Part shown: positions 24,492-32,398 of the stretch, one piece after another | Numbering within the stretch: the first letter of the stretch is position 1 | Layout: each line of letters begins with the position of its first letter | Assembly (NCBI RefSeq): GCF_017551775.1 | Contig: NZ_JAFZKX010000099.1 | Location: 1-41,076 of the forward strand | Length of the DNA: 41,076 bases | Direction of reading: 5' to 3' | DNA from: Fibrobacter sp. | Lineage (GTDB): Bacteria; Fibrobacterota; Fibrobacteria; Fibrobacterales; Fibrobacteraceae | Translations under genes and position numbers: made by a program | The notes under the pieces: generated by a model | Databases searched by the model: none | What the model saw: the letters and a program-made list of their open reading frames with translations, nothing else | Told to the model about the DNA's origin: nothing

Positions 24492-25256
24492 TTAAAAACT
24501 GTTCCGCAGGCATCGGACAGAATACCCGTTGACCTTGTACCCGTATTCCAGAAACGCAGCGGTGTCGAAATGGCACAGATCCATGTAGTTCGCATTGATG
24601 CCTCCTATGCGATCGGTAGAACACCAGAAATACGCATATCGGCCATCCTCAAGAAATCCCTCATAAAAATGTCTGTAACCACCAGGCAACGCAGAAAAAG
24701 AAACAGAATCCGGTCCGTTGCCATTATTAAGCCAACCAGACTGGGACTTGAGCACCCTGCCAGCATAGATTTGTCCTCCCAACACCTTGAACAGGACTCT
24801 CCAATCTGTAGAATCAGGCAAGTGCCAGCCATCGGGACAGATCCCCTGAACCGGCGATTTCAGAGAACATTTCATATCATCCCCACAACCAGTCTTCACG
24901 GAATCCATTGCCGCAGCCCAGGTGTACAGGCGTCCCGTCACCTCGCAGTTGGCGGCAACATCCTTGAAGCACCAGCTCCTGCCCTTGAGGCTAGGAGTCG
25001 CGACACTGTCGGCATAGTTCAGGTTCTCCGCCATCCAGGTCTGTTCGCCTATGGTTACGGTCATATATGTCTTGTTGTCGCGAGTGTCAATCATTGTACC
25101 GTAGTCATAGTCAGGATTCATGCGGGCTTTCTTCGGCACGTTCCAGCTCCAGCCATCGGAAATTTCGTCATCTTCTACCGGGAGCGATGTCGTACAGGCC
25201 ACAAAGAAAAGAGCGGTGAGACCTGCGAGTAAAAGCTTGAAAACGGGTTTGTTCAT
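24492..25256 (-). CDS. Lipoprotein with Fibrobacter major paralogous domain (TIGR02145)
   Basis: Predicted surface lipoprotein of 254 residues. Signal peptide with lipobox FVAC, Cys21, almost the same as in the barnase-like gene next door. The domain shows the family landmarks: YGTMIDTRDNKTYMTVTIG, WMAENLNYAD, GRLYTWAAAM, GICPDGWHLP, FSALPGGYR and the ending GYSVRCLRN. TIGR02145 is a domain expanded in Fibrobacter and found elsewhere in Bacteroidetes as the related 'FISUMP' domain; it has no established enzymatic activity and is often thought to bind carbohydrate or protein, which is inference. The start at 25256 has a TATATTTC-like box four bases upstream. It likely shares a transcript with the barnase-like gene. 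Confidence 0.93.
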   Translation of the reverse strand: MNKPVFKLLLAGLTALFFVACTTSLPVEDDEISDGWSWNVPKKARMNPDYDYGTMIDTRDNKTYMTVTIGEQTWMAENLNYADSVATPSLKGRSWCFKDVAANCEVTGRLYTWAAAMDSVKTGCGDDMKCSLKSPVQGICPDGWHLPDSTDWRVLFKVLGGQIYAGRVLKSQSGWLNNGNGPDSVSFSALPGGYRHFYEGFLEDGRYAYFWCSTDRIGGINANYMDLCHFDTAAFLEYGYKVNGYSVRCLRNSF

Positions 25257-25320
25257 GCAAGAAATATATATTCTTTTCCACGCTTTTGCTATTTTTGCGG
25301 CATAAATAACCTCGGGACTA

Positions 25321-25362
25321 GATCCTTCGACTCCGAGCCTTCGGCTCTCCGCTCAGGATGAC
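25321..25362. repeat. REP-like palindrome
   Basis: Nested inverted repeat: ATCCT (25322-25326) with AGGAT (25355-25359), and GAGCC TTC GGCTC (25335-25347) inside. The right arm ends TCCGCTCAGGATGACA. A sister element with the same plan lies at 39043-39081. Confidence 0.7.
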
Positions 25363-25384
25363 ACATCCCGAAACCAGCAATTCT

Positions 25385-25412
25385 AATAACTAGTAACTAA
25401 TAACTAAGAACT
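25385..25412 (+). repeat. Heptamer tandem repeat upstream of hisC
   Basis: Four adjoining 7-base units AATAACT, AGTAACT, AATAACT, AAGAACT end six bases before the hisC ATG. The same heptamer family occurs upstream of rdgB (20357-20420). Confidence 0.8.
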
Positions 25413-25418
25413 AAAATC

Positions 25419-26528
25419 ATGGACATTAACGAACTCGCACAAAAGCACATCTTGAACCAGCCGCTCTACGTGACCGGCAAGCCTATCGCCTACACCGCCC
25501 GCGAATTCGGCCTCGACCCGAAAGACATCGACAAGCTCGCAAGCAACGAGAACCCGTTCGGCCCGAGCCCGAAGGGCATGGAAGAAGCTCGCAAGGCCCT
25601 CGAAGAAGTGAACCTCTACCCGGATGGCGGCAGCTATGACCTCATCGGAAAGATTGCTGAGTTCCGCGGCGTGAAGCGCGAACAGATTGCCGTCGGTAAC
25701 GGCAGCAACGAGCTCCTGGACATGATCGCCCAGGTGTTCCTCGGCCCCGGCACCGAAGCCGTGATGGGCAAGCACAGCTTCGCCGTCTACAAGCTCGCCA
25801 CCATGGCGATGAACGCCAAGATTATCGAAGTCGACATGCCGGCCCCGGCCTACAACTACGACCTCAAGGCCATGCGCACCGCCGTGAACGAGAAGACCCG
25901 CATCGTGTTCCTCGCTAACCCGAACAACCCGACCGGTTCCGACCTCACCGCCAAGGAAATCATTGACTTCGCCGATAGCCTCCCGGACACCTGCGTGCTC
26001 GTGATGGACGAAGCCTACACCGAATTTATCGAAGACACGCCGGAACTCGTTCCGGATTTCAACAGCCGCATCGCCGCGGGCAAGAACATCATCTGCTGCC
26101 GCACGTTCAGCAAGATCTACGGTCTCGCCGGCCTCCGCGTGGGCTACTGCATCACGCGCCCCGAAATCGTCGACCTCATCAACCGCGTGCGTGAACCGTT
26201 CAACGTGAACAGCATCGCCCAGGCCGCCGCCATCGGCGCCATCGACGATCAGGAATACGTGAACAAGGTCCGCGAGCTCAACAAGAAGGGCCTCGAACAG
26301 CTCAAGGCCGGCTTCAAGGAACTCGGCCTCGCTTATGTGGACAGCCACTCGAACTTCATCGCCGTGAGCGGTTTCAGCAACCCGATGGACGCGTTCAAGT
26401 TCCTGCAGGCGAAGGGCACCATCATCCGTCCGCAGCCCGCGATGGGTGACGTGCTCCGCATTACCGTGGGCACTGAAGCGCAGAACAAGAAATGCCTCGA
26501 AAACATCAAGGCATATCTCGGCAAGTAA
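25419..26528 (+). CDS. hisC: Histidinol-phosphate aminotransferase
   Basis: PLP-dependent class I/II aminotransferase that converts imidazole-acetol phosphate and glutamate to histidinol phosphate in histidine synthesis. It has 369 residues. Landmarks are KLASNENPFGPSPK near the N-terminus, GNGSNELLD (PLP phosphate), FLANPNNPTG, MDEAYTEF and the PLP-binding Lys232 in RTFSKIYGLAGLRVGY. The end reads DVLRITVGT. No other his genes are near. The ATG at 25419 lies directly after heptamer repeats and has no Shine-Dalgarno. The following pseudouridine synthase gene overlaps its 3' end by 37 bases. Confidence 0.96.
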   Translation: MDINELAQKHILNQPLYVTGKPIAYTAREFGLDPKDIDKLASNENPFGPSPKGMEEARKALEEVNLYPDGGSYDLIGKIAEFRGVKREQIAVGNGSNELLDMIAQVFLGPGTEAVMGKHSFAVYKLATMAMNAKIIEVDMPAPAYNYDLKAMRTAVNEKTRIVFLANPNNPTGSDLTAKEIIDFADSLPDTCVLVMDEAYTEFIEDTPELVPDFNSRIAAGKNIICCRTFSKIYGLAGLRVGYCITRPEIVDLINRVREPFNVNSIAQAAAIGAIDDQEYVNKVRELNKKGLEQLKAGFKELGLAYVDSHSNFIAVSGFSNPMDAFKFLQAKGTIIRPQPAMGDVLRITVGTEAQNKKCLENIKAYLGK

Positions 26529-27295
26529 ACCGAGAAACATTCGGTGCGAAATCCGTGCAAGGCGAAAAGCCTCACGGTGTCGCCCGCGTCATTTCCAAGC
26601 GCGGTTTTTGCAGCCGTAGCGTCGCAGAAAACCTGGTCCGCGAGGGCCGGGTTTCTTTGCGTGGTAAAATCGTGCGCGACCCCGATACGCCTGCCTACGA
26701 GAACGACGAAATCCTCGTGGATGGCACGCCCGTCACCGCAAGCGAGTTCGTCTACTTCGCGATGAACAAGCCGCGCGGAGCCGTGACCACCGCAAGCGAC
26801 GAGAAAGGCCGCACCACGGTCATGGACATCTTCCGCGAGCAGTACGGCAAGATGTTCCCCGGCAAGACGATGCCGCACATTGCGCCCGTGGGCCGCCTCG
26901 ACGCCGCGAGCGAAGGCCTGCTGCTGTTCACGAACGACACCAAATGGGCCGACGCCGTTTTGTGCAGCGCGGACCACCTCAAAGTTTACCGCGTGCAGGT
27001 CGCGGGCAAGCCCTCCACCGCCGAACTTGAGCAGATGGAAAAGGGCTTCAACGTTCCACCCAGAGTCTTCGGCGAAAGCGAAGAATTTATGCACGCCGAA
27101 CGCGCAGTCCTCCACAGCGAAGGCGAAAAGAACTGCTGGCTCGAAATTACGTTATCCGAAGGCAAGAACCGCGAAATCCGCCGCATGCTCGCCCACTTGG
27201 GCTACGAAGTCATGCGCCTCATCCGCATCCAATTTGACAAATACGTTCTCGGCGACCTAAAACCCGGCGAAATCCGCCCCCTGAATCTCCGCTAA
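26492..27295 (+). CDS. Pseudouridine synthase, RsuA/RluB/E/F family
   Basis: Isomerises uridine to pseudouridine in rRNA (possibly 16S or 23S; the target cannot be read from sequence). 267 residues: an S4 RNA-binding domain (~30-75, VARVISKRGFCSRSVAENLV) is followed by the catalytic domain with the invariant Asp in VGRLDAASEGLLLFTND and the late motif GKNREIRRMLAHLGY. From the ATG at 26492 the gene overlaps hisC by 37 bases and has a ~25-residue basic N-terminal extension before the S4 domain. An alternative GTG at 26555 would remove the overlap and give a more usual length. The 465-base region after it (27296-27760) holds a gene remnant. Confidence 0.93.
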   Translation: MPRKHQGISRQVNRETFGAKSVQGEKPHGVARVISKRGFCSRSVAENLVREGRVSLRGKIVRDPDTPAYENDEILVDGTPVTASEFVYFAMNKPRGAVTTASDEKGRTTVMDIFREQYGKMFPGKTMPHIAPVGRLDAASEGLLLFTNDTKWADAVLCSADHLKVYRVQVAGKPSTAELEQMEKGFNVPPRVFGESEEFMHAERAVLHSEGEKNCWLEITLSEGKNREIRRMLAHLGYEVMRLIRIQFDKYVLGDLKPGEIRPLNLR

Positions 27296-27380
27296 AATTC
27301 CAGCAACACCCCTTTGAAAAATAGACGAAGCAGATCAGGGTCCCACAAGCCAGCTGACTTACAGAAAAAAAGAAGGGGTT

Positions 27381-27753
27381 TTCTTCGGTAGCGCAGGCAC
27401 TCACGACCTGACAGACTGGGAAGGCATTTGCATCACCTATACATCAGATACCGTTGCAAATATTATTCTAGACCTTGGCGAAACAAAAAACCAAGAATTA
27501 AATAACAACCTGCCACAAGCTACAATCAGTAACAAAGTTCCTCTCCCCACAGAATTGTGCTTTTATTAGTCGGAGATTGGCAGGACACTACCGACAAAGC
27601 CGACGGCGGTTCGTCAACTGTAAATATGGACACTCGCGATTACGACATTTCTAAATGGAACGGAACTTCGTGTTTAGCGGAACTGCAGGAACTACAGGCT
27701 ATTTCGCTTTCTATTCCGTAGGAAGGTTGGGAACCTGCACAAAACAAAACTAG
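27381..27753 (+). pseudogene. Frame-broken remnant of a secreted Fibrobacter protein C-terminal region
   Basis: Three consecutive short coding-like stretches lie in three frames. 27381-27569 reads DLTDWEGICITYTSDT with a downstream LDLGE and a LPTELCF end; about 27563-27700 contains GDWQDTTD and YDISKWNG; 27664-27753 reads SGTAGTTGYFAFYSVG and stops at TAG. The order (WEGICITY, hydrophobic strand, then GTTGYF..YSVG) resembles a binding-domain tail I associate with Fibrobacter surface enzymes, but family identity is by impression only. At least two frameshifts and missing sequence between them make function unlikely. No start codon or ribosome site is seen. It fills most of the otherwise empty 27296-27760 interval. 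Confidence 0.55.
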
Positions 27754-27760
27754 GACAGCG

Positions 27761-29443
27761 CTAGTTTAGGCATTCAAAACAGAGCGCCGCTACCAGCGGG
27801 GCGTTCCAATTGATGGCGACCTCGTTGCTCGCAAAAGAGACGCGCTCGTCGGTATAAGAGAATCCCGGCTGCGGTCCCGGATAATGCGGGAACCTGTGCA
27901 GGTCCTGCCTGTCGGCGTTGATTCCGCCGGCGACAAGCCCGGGAATAGGTTCCTCGATACCGTCGGAATGGCTTATGCGATGATGAATGAACTTCGGGGA
28001 GCTCCAGGCGGAACCGGTCACGAAGCAGCAGTCCACAGGATTCTTGCCGAAAACGAAGTCCAGCATCTTTTTCGCGCAATCCACATAAACAGAAGACGGG
28101 AACCATTCATTCACCAAGAACAACGTAAGCGCATGGTTTGCAATTTCGCCGTTCGAACCCCAGATGAACCTGCGGATGGAAAGCCCGTACGGGTCTTCCG
28201 ACGCAAGCCGCACGATTTCGTCGGCAACGACCTTCAGCGTATTGCGGGCACGTACCTGCAAATCCGGGTCCACGGACTGCAAGGCTAGCGCAATCCACCC
28301 CAAGTTCTGCGTATCGCGCCAGTCCAGCCCGAACGAAGGCGGGCATTTTTCCATGTCCGAAAGCAGACGATTCCTGAAATGGTCGCAGCCTTCCCGGCCG
28401 CAGTCTACGCATACCTTGCCGCATACCTCGCGGAAAAGCATCGCGCGTACCCAGAAAAACTCGTCGTCATAGCGCTCGTCACCGTAGCCGCCGCTACCTT
28501 CGGTATTGTGCGGGTAGGTGACATCGGGATTCTCGATTGCCCAGCGATAGGCGCGAATCGACGCTTCCAAGCACTGTTTTGCAAAACCGGGATAAGCCTT
28601 CGCAAACACGCGGTGCGCCTGCGCAAGCGCCCCCGCAAAATTGAGCGTCGACGTGGTGGATTTGCCAAGAATCTGGCGCTTCTGAGCCTCGTCGGATTCC
28701 TTCGGTGTCACGAAGCCGTCCCAACGAACAGGCGACACCTTGAAGAACACGCCACCATCCGTATCCTGCATGCGGAGGAAAAACTCCAGTTCAAAACGGA
28801 TTTCTTCGAGCAGGTTCGCACGGAAAGATCCCGCATAAAACAATTCGGCATTGCCAAAAGCCACGCGCCGGTCATCCGCGAATTCGGCAGCTAGCAGGAG
28901 GGTTGCGACCGAGACCCCGCCGTTCACGAGATACTTGCCGTAATCACCGGCATCGTACCAGCCGCCATGGGCATTCCACGTGCCCTCGCGTTCCATGCTC
29001 GGGTGGAATTCTATGCAATCGTCCAGATGAGCCGCAGGCCTCGCCCATTTTCCCGCGCGGTCAGGAGTCAATTCCACGCCGCTACGCTGGAAATAAAAAG
29101 ACTTGAGCGTCGACGAAAGCTGTTCCAAGACAAGCCTGTCCGACACCTCGAAAAACTTGGATTCAACAAGGACATTTCCCTTCGTATCCACCACGGAAAT
29201 GCGGTAACGGCCCACGGCTTCAAGCGAAGTGAAACATCCTTCCCACACGAACTCATCCGTATACGAGCAGGAGCCCTTCTCGGCCATAGCCGCGCCAAAC
29301 ACGCGTTCACCGTTTTCTGCAAAGACTTCGAACCACGGCAACATCCCCTTCAGGGGATTGTCCGTCGAATCGCACGTAAGCAAAAACACCTTCGGCCCCT
29401 TGAGGGCGTAGCCGACATGGTTGTAGCGGACCGAAAACTTCAT
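27761..29443 (-). CDS. GH9 glycoside hydrolase with N-terminal Ig-like domain, no signal peptide
   Basis: Inverting cellulase-family enzyme of 560 residues. Residues ~1-100 form the CelD_N-type immunoglobulin-like domain; ~105-558 form the (alpha/alpha)6 GH9 barrel. Catalytic base candidates Asp164 and Asp167 lie in GGWYDAGDYGKY, the acid is Glu541 in SNEVAINWNAP, and the conserved His region reads FIHHRISHSDG. The N-terminus MKFSVRYNHVGY starts directly in the first Ig strand: no signal peptide, lipobox or sorting tail, unlike the GH11 and GH8 enzymes here. It may therefore act inside the cell on cello-oligosaccharides, or leave by another route. The ftsE stop is 74 bases upstream; an imperfect inverted repeat lies between. 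Confidence 0.94.
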   Translation of the reverse strand: MKFSVRYNHVGYALKGPKVFLLTCDSTDNPLKGMLPWFEVFAENGERVFGAAMAEKGSCSYTDEFVWEGCFTSLEAVGRYRISVVDTKGNVLVESKFFEVSDRLVLEQLSSTLKSFYFQRSGVELTPDRAGKWARPAAHLDDCIEFHPSMEREGTWNAHGGWYDAGDYGKYLVNGGVSVATLLLAAEFADDRRVAFGNAELFYAGSFRANLLEEIRFELEFFLRMQDTDGGVFFKVSPVRWDGFVTPKESDEAQKRQILGKSTTSTLNFAGALAQAHRVFAKAYPGFAKQCLEASIRAYRWAIENPDVTYPHNTEGSGGYGDERYDDEFFWVRAMLFREVCGKVCVDCGREGCDHFRNRLLSDMEKCPPSFGLDWRDTQNLGWIALALQSVDPDLQVRARNTLKVVADEIVRLASEDPYGLSIRRFIWGSNGEIANHALTLFLVNEWFPSSVYVDCAKKMLDFVFGKNPVDCCFVTGSAWSSPKFIHHRISHSDGIEEPIPGLVAGGINADRQDLHRFPHYPGPQPGFSYTDERVSFASNEVAINWNAPLVAALCFECLN

Positions 29444-29517
29444 GCCTTAATTTTAGATTTTTGCGCCTGTGAAAGTTCCCTATTTCGAGTACTTTCTGTA
29501 CACAGGAATAACCAACG

Positions 29518-30207
29518 CTAGATCAAATCTCTCGTCAAAAGTTCACCGTGATCGAGGACCAAACGGCGGAACGGACTATTCAAGTAAAAGTCCGGGTTAT
29601 GGGTCGCCATCACGACGGTCGTGCCGCGGGCATTGATTTCCTTGAAGATGCTGAAGACTTCTTCGGCGTTTTTCGGGTCGAGGTTACCGGTCGGTTCGTC
29701 GGCCAGGAGCACATAGGGATTGTGGACCATCGCGCGCGCAATCGCCACGCGCTGCTGCTCACCGCCCGAAAGCGTGTAAGGCATCGCAAAACGCTTCTGG
29801 CTGATTCCCACCAGGGCAAGCGCATCGAACACGGCCGCATTAATCTTGCTGCTCGGAGTTCCCACAATACGCAGCGCCAAGGCCACGTTCTCAAACACGT
29901 TCCTGTCCGGCAAGAGCTTAAAATCCTGGAAAATGATGCCCATCTTGCGGCGGAATGCTTGAATCTTGCCGTCGGGAGTGCTCTTGCTGTCGTACACGCA
30001 GTCGCCGGTAAACTTCACCATCACCTGGCCGCCACGTTCCGCATCCGGGCGCTCGTCCATATAAATTAACTTCAGCACGGTCGACTTGCCCGCGCCGGAA
30101 TGTCCCGTCAAGAAAACAAACTCACCCTTGTTTATACGGAAGGTGATGTTGTTCAGCGCCTTCCAGTTGTCCTCGTAGGACTTCGTCACGTGGGTGAAGT
30201 GAATCAT
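29518..30207 (-). CDS. ftsE: Cell division ATP-binding protein FtsE
   Basis: ABC-type ATPase of 229 residues which, with the membrane protein FtsX, regulates peptidoglycan hydrolases at the septum. Walker A is GHSGAGKST (35-43), the signature LSGGEQQRVAIARAM, Walker B VLLADEPTGN, and MATHNPDF supplies the switch His. The start at 30207 begins MIHFTHVTKSYED, typical of FtsE. It lies 19 bases after the SurA-like gene on the same strand. No ftsX follows: the next gene is the GH9 enzyme. LolD-type lipoprotein exporters have a similar ATPase, so a LolD role cannot be ruled out, but the overall sequence reads as FtsE. Confidence 0.88.
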   Translation of the reverse strand: MIHFTHVTKSYEDNWKALNNITFRINKGEFVFLTGHSGAGKSTVLKLIYMDERPDAERGGQVMVKFTGDCVYDSKSTPDGKIQAFRRKMGIIFQDFKLLPDRNVFENVALALRIVGTPSSKINAAVFDALALVGISQKRFAMPYTLSGGEQQRVAIARAMVHNPYVLLADEPTGNLDPKNAEEVFSIFKEINARGTTVVMATHNPDFYLNSPFRRLVLDHGELLTRDLI

Positions 30208-30226
30208 GGCAAGCGCCTTCCCGAAA

Positions 30227-31513
30227 CTACTCCGTCATGCGGATTTCGATGTGGACCTCTTCGCGCCACTTCTTGAGGAGCGCGTTCAACTTTTCGTTCT
30301 CGAGGTGGTTCGCCGCCATGGCCTCGATCTTGCCGTAGTCCTCTTCGAGCGTAAACTCGCGGATTTGGCGGGAATCGTCCAGGCGGAACAGGTGGTACGA
30401 GCCGTCAATTTCGACAGGTTCAGAAACCTCGCCCACTTCAAGGTTCGCAACAGGGTCGACGTAAGCGGGTTCCATCTCGTTCTTCTGGAACCAACCGAGC
30501 AGGCCGCCAGCAAAGTTGCTCGACTTGTCGATACTGAACTTCTTGGCAGCAGCGGCAAAATCATCCTTCGTCTTGATGGTAGCACGGAGCGAATCCGCAA
30601 TACGCAGCACGCGGGCAGAGTCCGCCGACGTCGGAATCGTGCGGAGCAAGATATGGGCAGAGCGCACACCGTCTTCCTTGCGGCCGATTACACGCACAAT
30701 GTGCCAGCCGCGGTCCGTCTTTACCGGAGTAGACGCATACTGGCCGTTCTTCAGCTGGTCGAGCGTCCTCTCGAAGGCCGGGTCCAGAAGGCCGCGCCTG
30801 AAGTAGCCGAGGTCACCGCCTTTCGCCGCCGAAGAATCCTGCGAATGGTTCTTGGCGAGCAGTTCGAACTTGACACCGAAATTGAGGCTGTCCACCAAAG
30901 TTTCGGCAACGCGTCTCACGGAATCCACAATGGCGGAATCCGGTTCAATCTTCAACTGGATGTGGCTGAGTTGCACGCAGTTGTACTGGCGCGGGAGCGA
31001 ATCCTTGAACGCCTTGTAGAACGCGTCGACCTCTTTCTTGGTCGGGCTCACCATACCCACGTGGCGCTGGCGGACACGCTGGACTTCCACATGGCTGCGA
31101 ATCTGCTTCGCAAGCTGGTCACGGTACTGTGCCATGCTCACGCCGAGCTGCGAGCGGATAGCCTTCTCGAGCGTCGCGAGGTTCACGTTTTGGCTCGCCG
31201 CAAGTTGGGTCAGGTGCGCCGTCACGCGCTGGTCGATTTCGGCATCACTAACCACGATGGAATCGCGGTCGATGCGGCTCAGGAGAACCTTCTCCTCGAT
31301 AAGCTTGTCGAGCACATACTGCTTCTGCTGCTCTTCGCTCATCGCGGAGCCTTCGGGAGTTTCCTGGAAATGGTAGAGATTGTTCAGGAATTCCGAACGC
31401 ATGATGGGCTTGCCGTCGACAATCGCGGCAATGCCTTCCATCAGCACCGGCGCAGCAAACGCCGTGGAAATCAGGGAACCCAGAGCAAAAAACAACAATC
31501 CAAACTTCTTCAT
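30227..31513 (-). CDS. surA: Periplasmic peptidyl-prolyl isomerase, SurA-like, two parvulin domains
   Basis: Periplasmic chaperone that helps outer-membrane proteins fold. 428 residues: signal peptide ~1-20 ending AFA, SurA N-terminal helical region (~25-165, starting AAIVDGKPIMRSEF), and two PpiC rotamase domains (~175-280 with QLSHIQLK, GGDLGYF and ~285-400 with SAHILLRT, GGLLGWF). A short C-terminal helix follows. Its ATG overlaps the stop of the upstream lipoprotein gene by four bases (ATGA), a sign of translational coupling. ftsE follows 19 bases downstream. The two-domain plan and context support the SurA name; PpiD- or PrsA-like roles are alternatives. Confidence 0.88.
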   Translation of the reverse strand: MKKFGLLFFALGSLISTAFAAPVLMEGIAAIVDGKPIMRSEFLNNLYHFQETPEGSAMSEEQQKQYVLDKLIEEKVLLSRIDRDSIVVSDAEIDQRVTAHLTQLAASQNVNLATLEKAIRSQLGVSMAQYRDQLAKQIRSHVEVQRVRQRHVGMVSPTKKEVDAFYKAFKDSLPRQYNCVQLSHIQLKIEPDSAIVDSVRRVAETLVDSLNFGVKFELLAKNHSQDSSAAKGGDLGYFRRGLLDPAFERTLDQLKNGQYASTPVKTDRGWHIVRVIGRKEDGVRSAHILLRTIPTSADSARVLRIADSLRATIKTKDDFAAAAKKFSIDKSSNFAGGLLGWFQKNEMEPAYVDPVANLEVGEVSEPVEIDGSYHLFRLDDSRQIREFTLEEDYGKIEAMAANHLENEKLNALLKKWREEVHIEIRMTE

Positions 31514-32331
31514 TGATTTTCCTTTTCAGTAAACACGGTCGACTTGGAGAAAATGGGACGTTTCATCTTCCATTCCTTCTTGAGTCGTTCCATAACCATA
31601 TTCTTGTGTTCAAGCCAGACCAAGTTCGACACATCCTCGGCGACTTCCTTGTACGGGCGCACTTCGGCGGAATCGAGCCTTTCCGTAACCACAGCAATCT
31701 TCATGGCGCCATTGCAATAGCGCGGAGAAGAAAGTTTCCCCACAGGGAACGTCACGAGATCTTGGATAACGCAAGAATCAGGCGAAACATCGACCGTATC
31801 GAACGGAATGATTTCGACAATGAGCGCATGTTCCGTCGGAATCTTGTTGAAAACGCGCGACTTCATCTCGCGGTAATAGGCATCCGCATTCGCCCAAGAC
31901 TTGAATCGAAGCATCGCACCCGTAATGGTAGTCTTCCCGCGGAGGTAGGAATCCCGATGTTCCTGATAGTAACGGAGCTTTTCGGCATCGCCCACCATCA
32001 TGGTATCGGCAAACGTCTGCAGGTAGTAATCTACGACCATCTTACGCACGGTACTTTCGATTTGCTGCGACAGGACGGTATCGTTAGTTATTTTCGCATC
32101 CATGGCTTCCTGGTAAATGACTTCCTCTTCCATCCAGTGTTCCAGGAACGAGAGCTTGGAACGGTCATCCAGGGAATCCCACTGCGGTACAAGCTTATGC
32201 ACCATCGACTGCGTGAGCTTGGTAGACCCGACCGAAACGATAACGGGGTCATCACTGCCAAAAAAGGGAACGTTACACGCGACTAAGAAAAGGAGCGATA
32301 ACGAGCACAAAATGCGAACTAAAGAATTCAT
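31510..32331 (-). CDS. SurA-coupled lipoprotein, parvulin-chaperone N-terminal-like
   Basis: Lipoprotein of 273 residues starting at the ATG at 32331 (MNSLVRILCSLS, lipobox LVAC, Cys19). A longer frame extending into the hrpA region is rejected since it has no signal peptide. After the lipid anchor it reads like a SurA/PrsA helical region: VSVGSTKLTQSMVHKLV, EEEVIYQEAM and a KLRYYQEHRDSY segment. I do not see the parvulin rotamase motifs (HIL, GGDLG). It overlaps surA by four bases, so the two proteins are made together and probably work together on outer-membrane proteins; that partnership is inferred. Such lipoprotein-SurA pairs have no name that I recognise. Confidence 0.85.
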   Translation of the reverse strand: MNSLVRILCSLSLLFLVACNVPFFGSDDPVIVSVGSTKLTQSMVHKLVPQWDSLDDRSKLSFLEHWMEEEVIYQEAMDAKITNDTVLSQQIESTVRKMVVDYYLQTFADTMMVGDAEKLRYYQEHRDSYLRGKTTITGAMLRFKSWANADAYYREMKSRVFNKIPTEHALIVEIIPFDTVDVSPDSCVIQDLVTFPVGKLSSPRYCNGAMKIAVVTERLDSAEVRPYKEVAEDVSNLVWLEHKNMVMERLKKEWKMKRPIFSKSTVFTEKENQ

Positions 32332-32398
32332 CGCCCCATAATTTAGAAAATTCGCGACAGTCAGCCCACAAAAAGTCCCCGAAAAAGGGCGGGAGCGC

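Noticed and set aside
29466-29506. Inverted repeat CCTGTG-AAAGT / ACTTT-CACAGG between ftsE and the GH9 gene as a terminator
   Set aside because: The arms are separated by an asymmetric five-base bulge and no T-run follows, so I do not call it a terminator.
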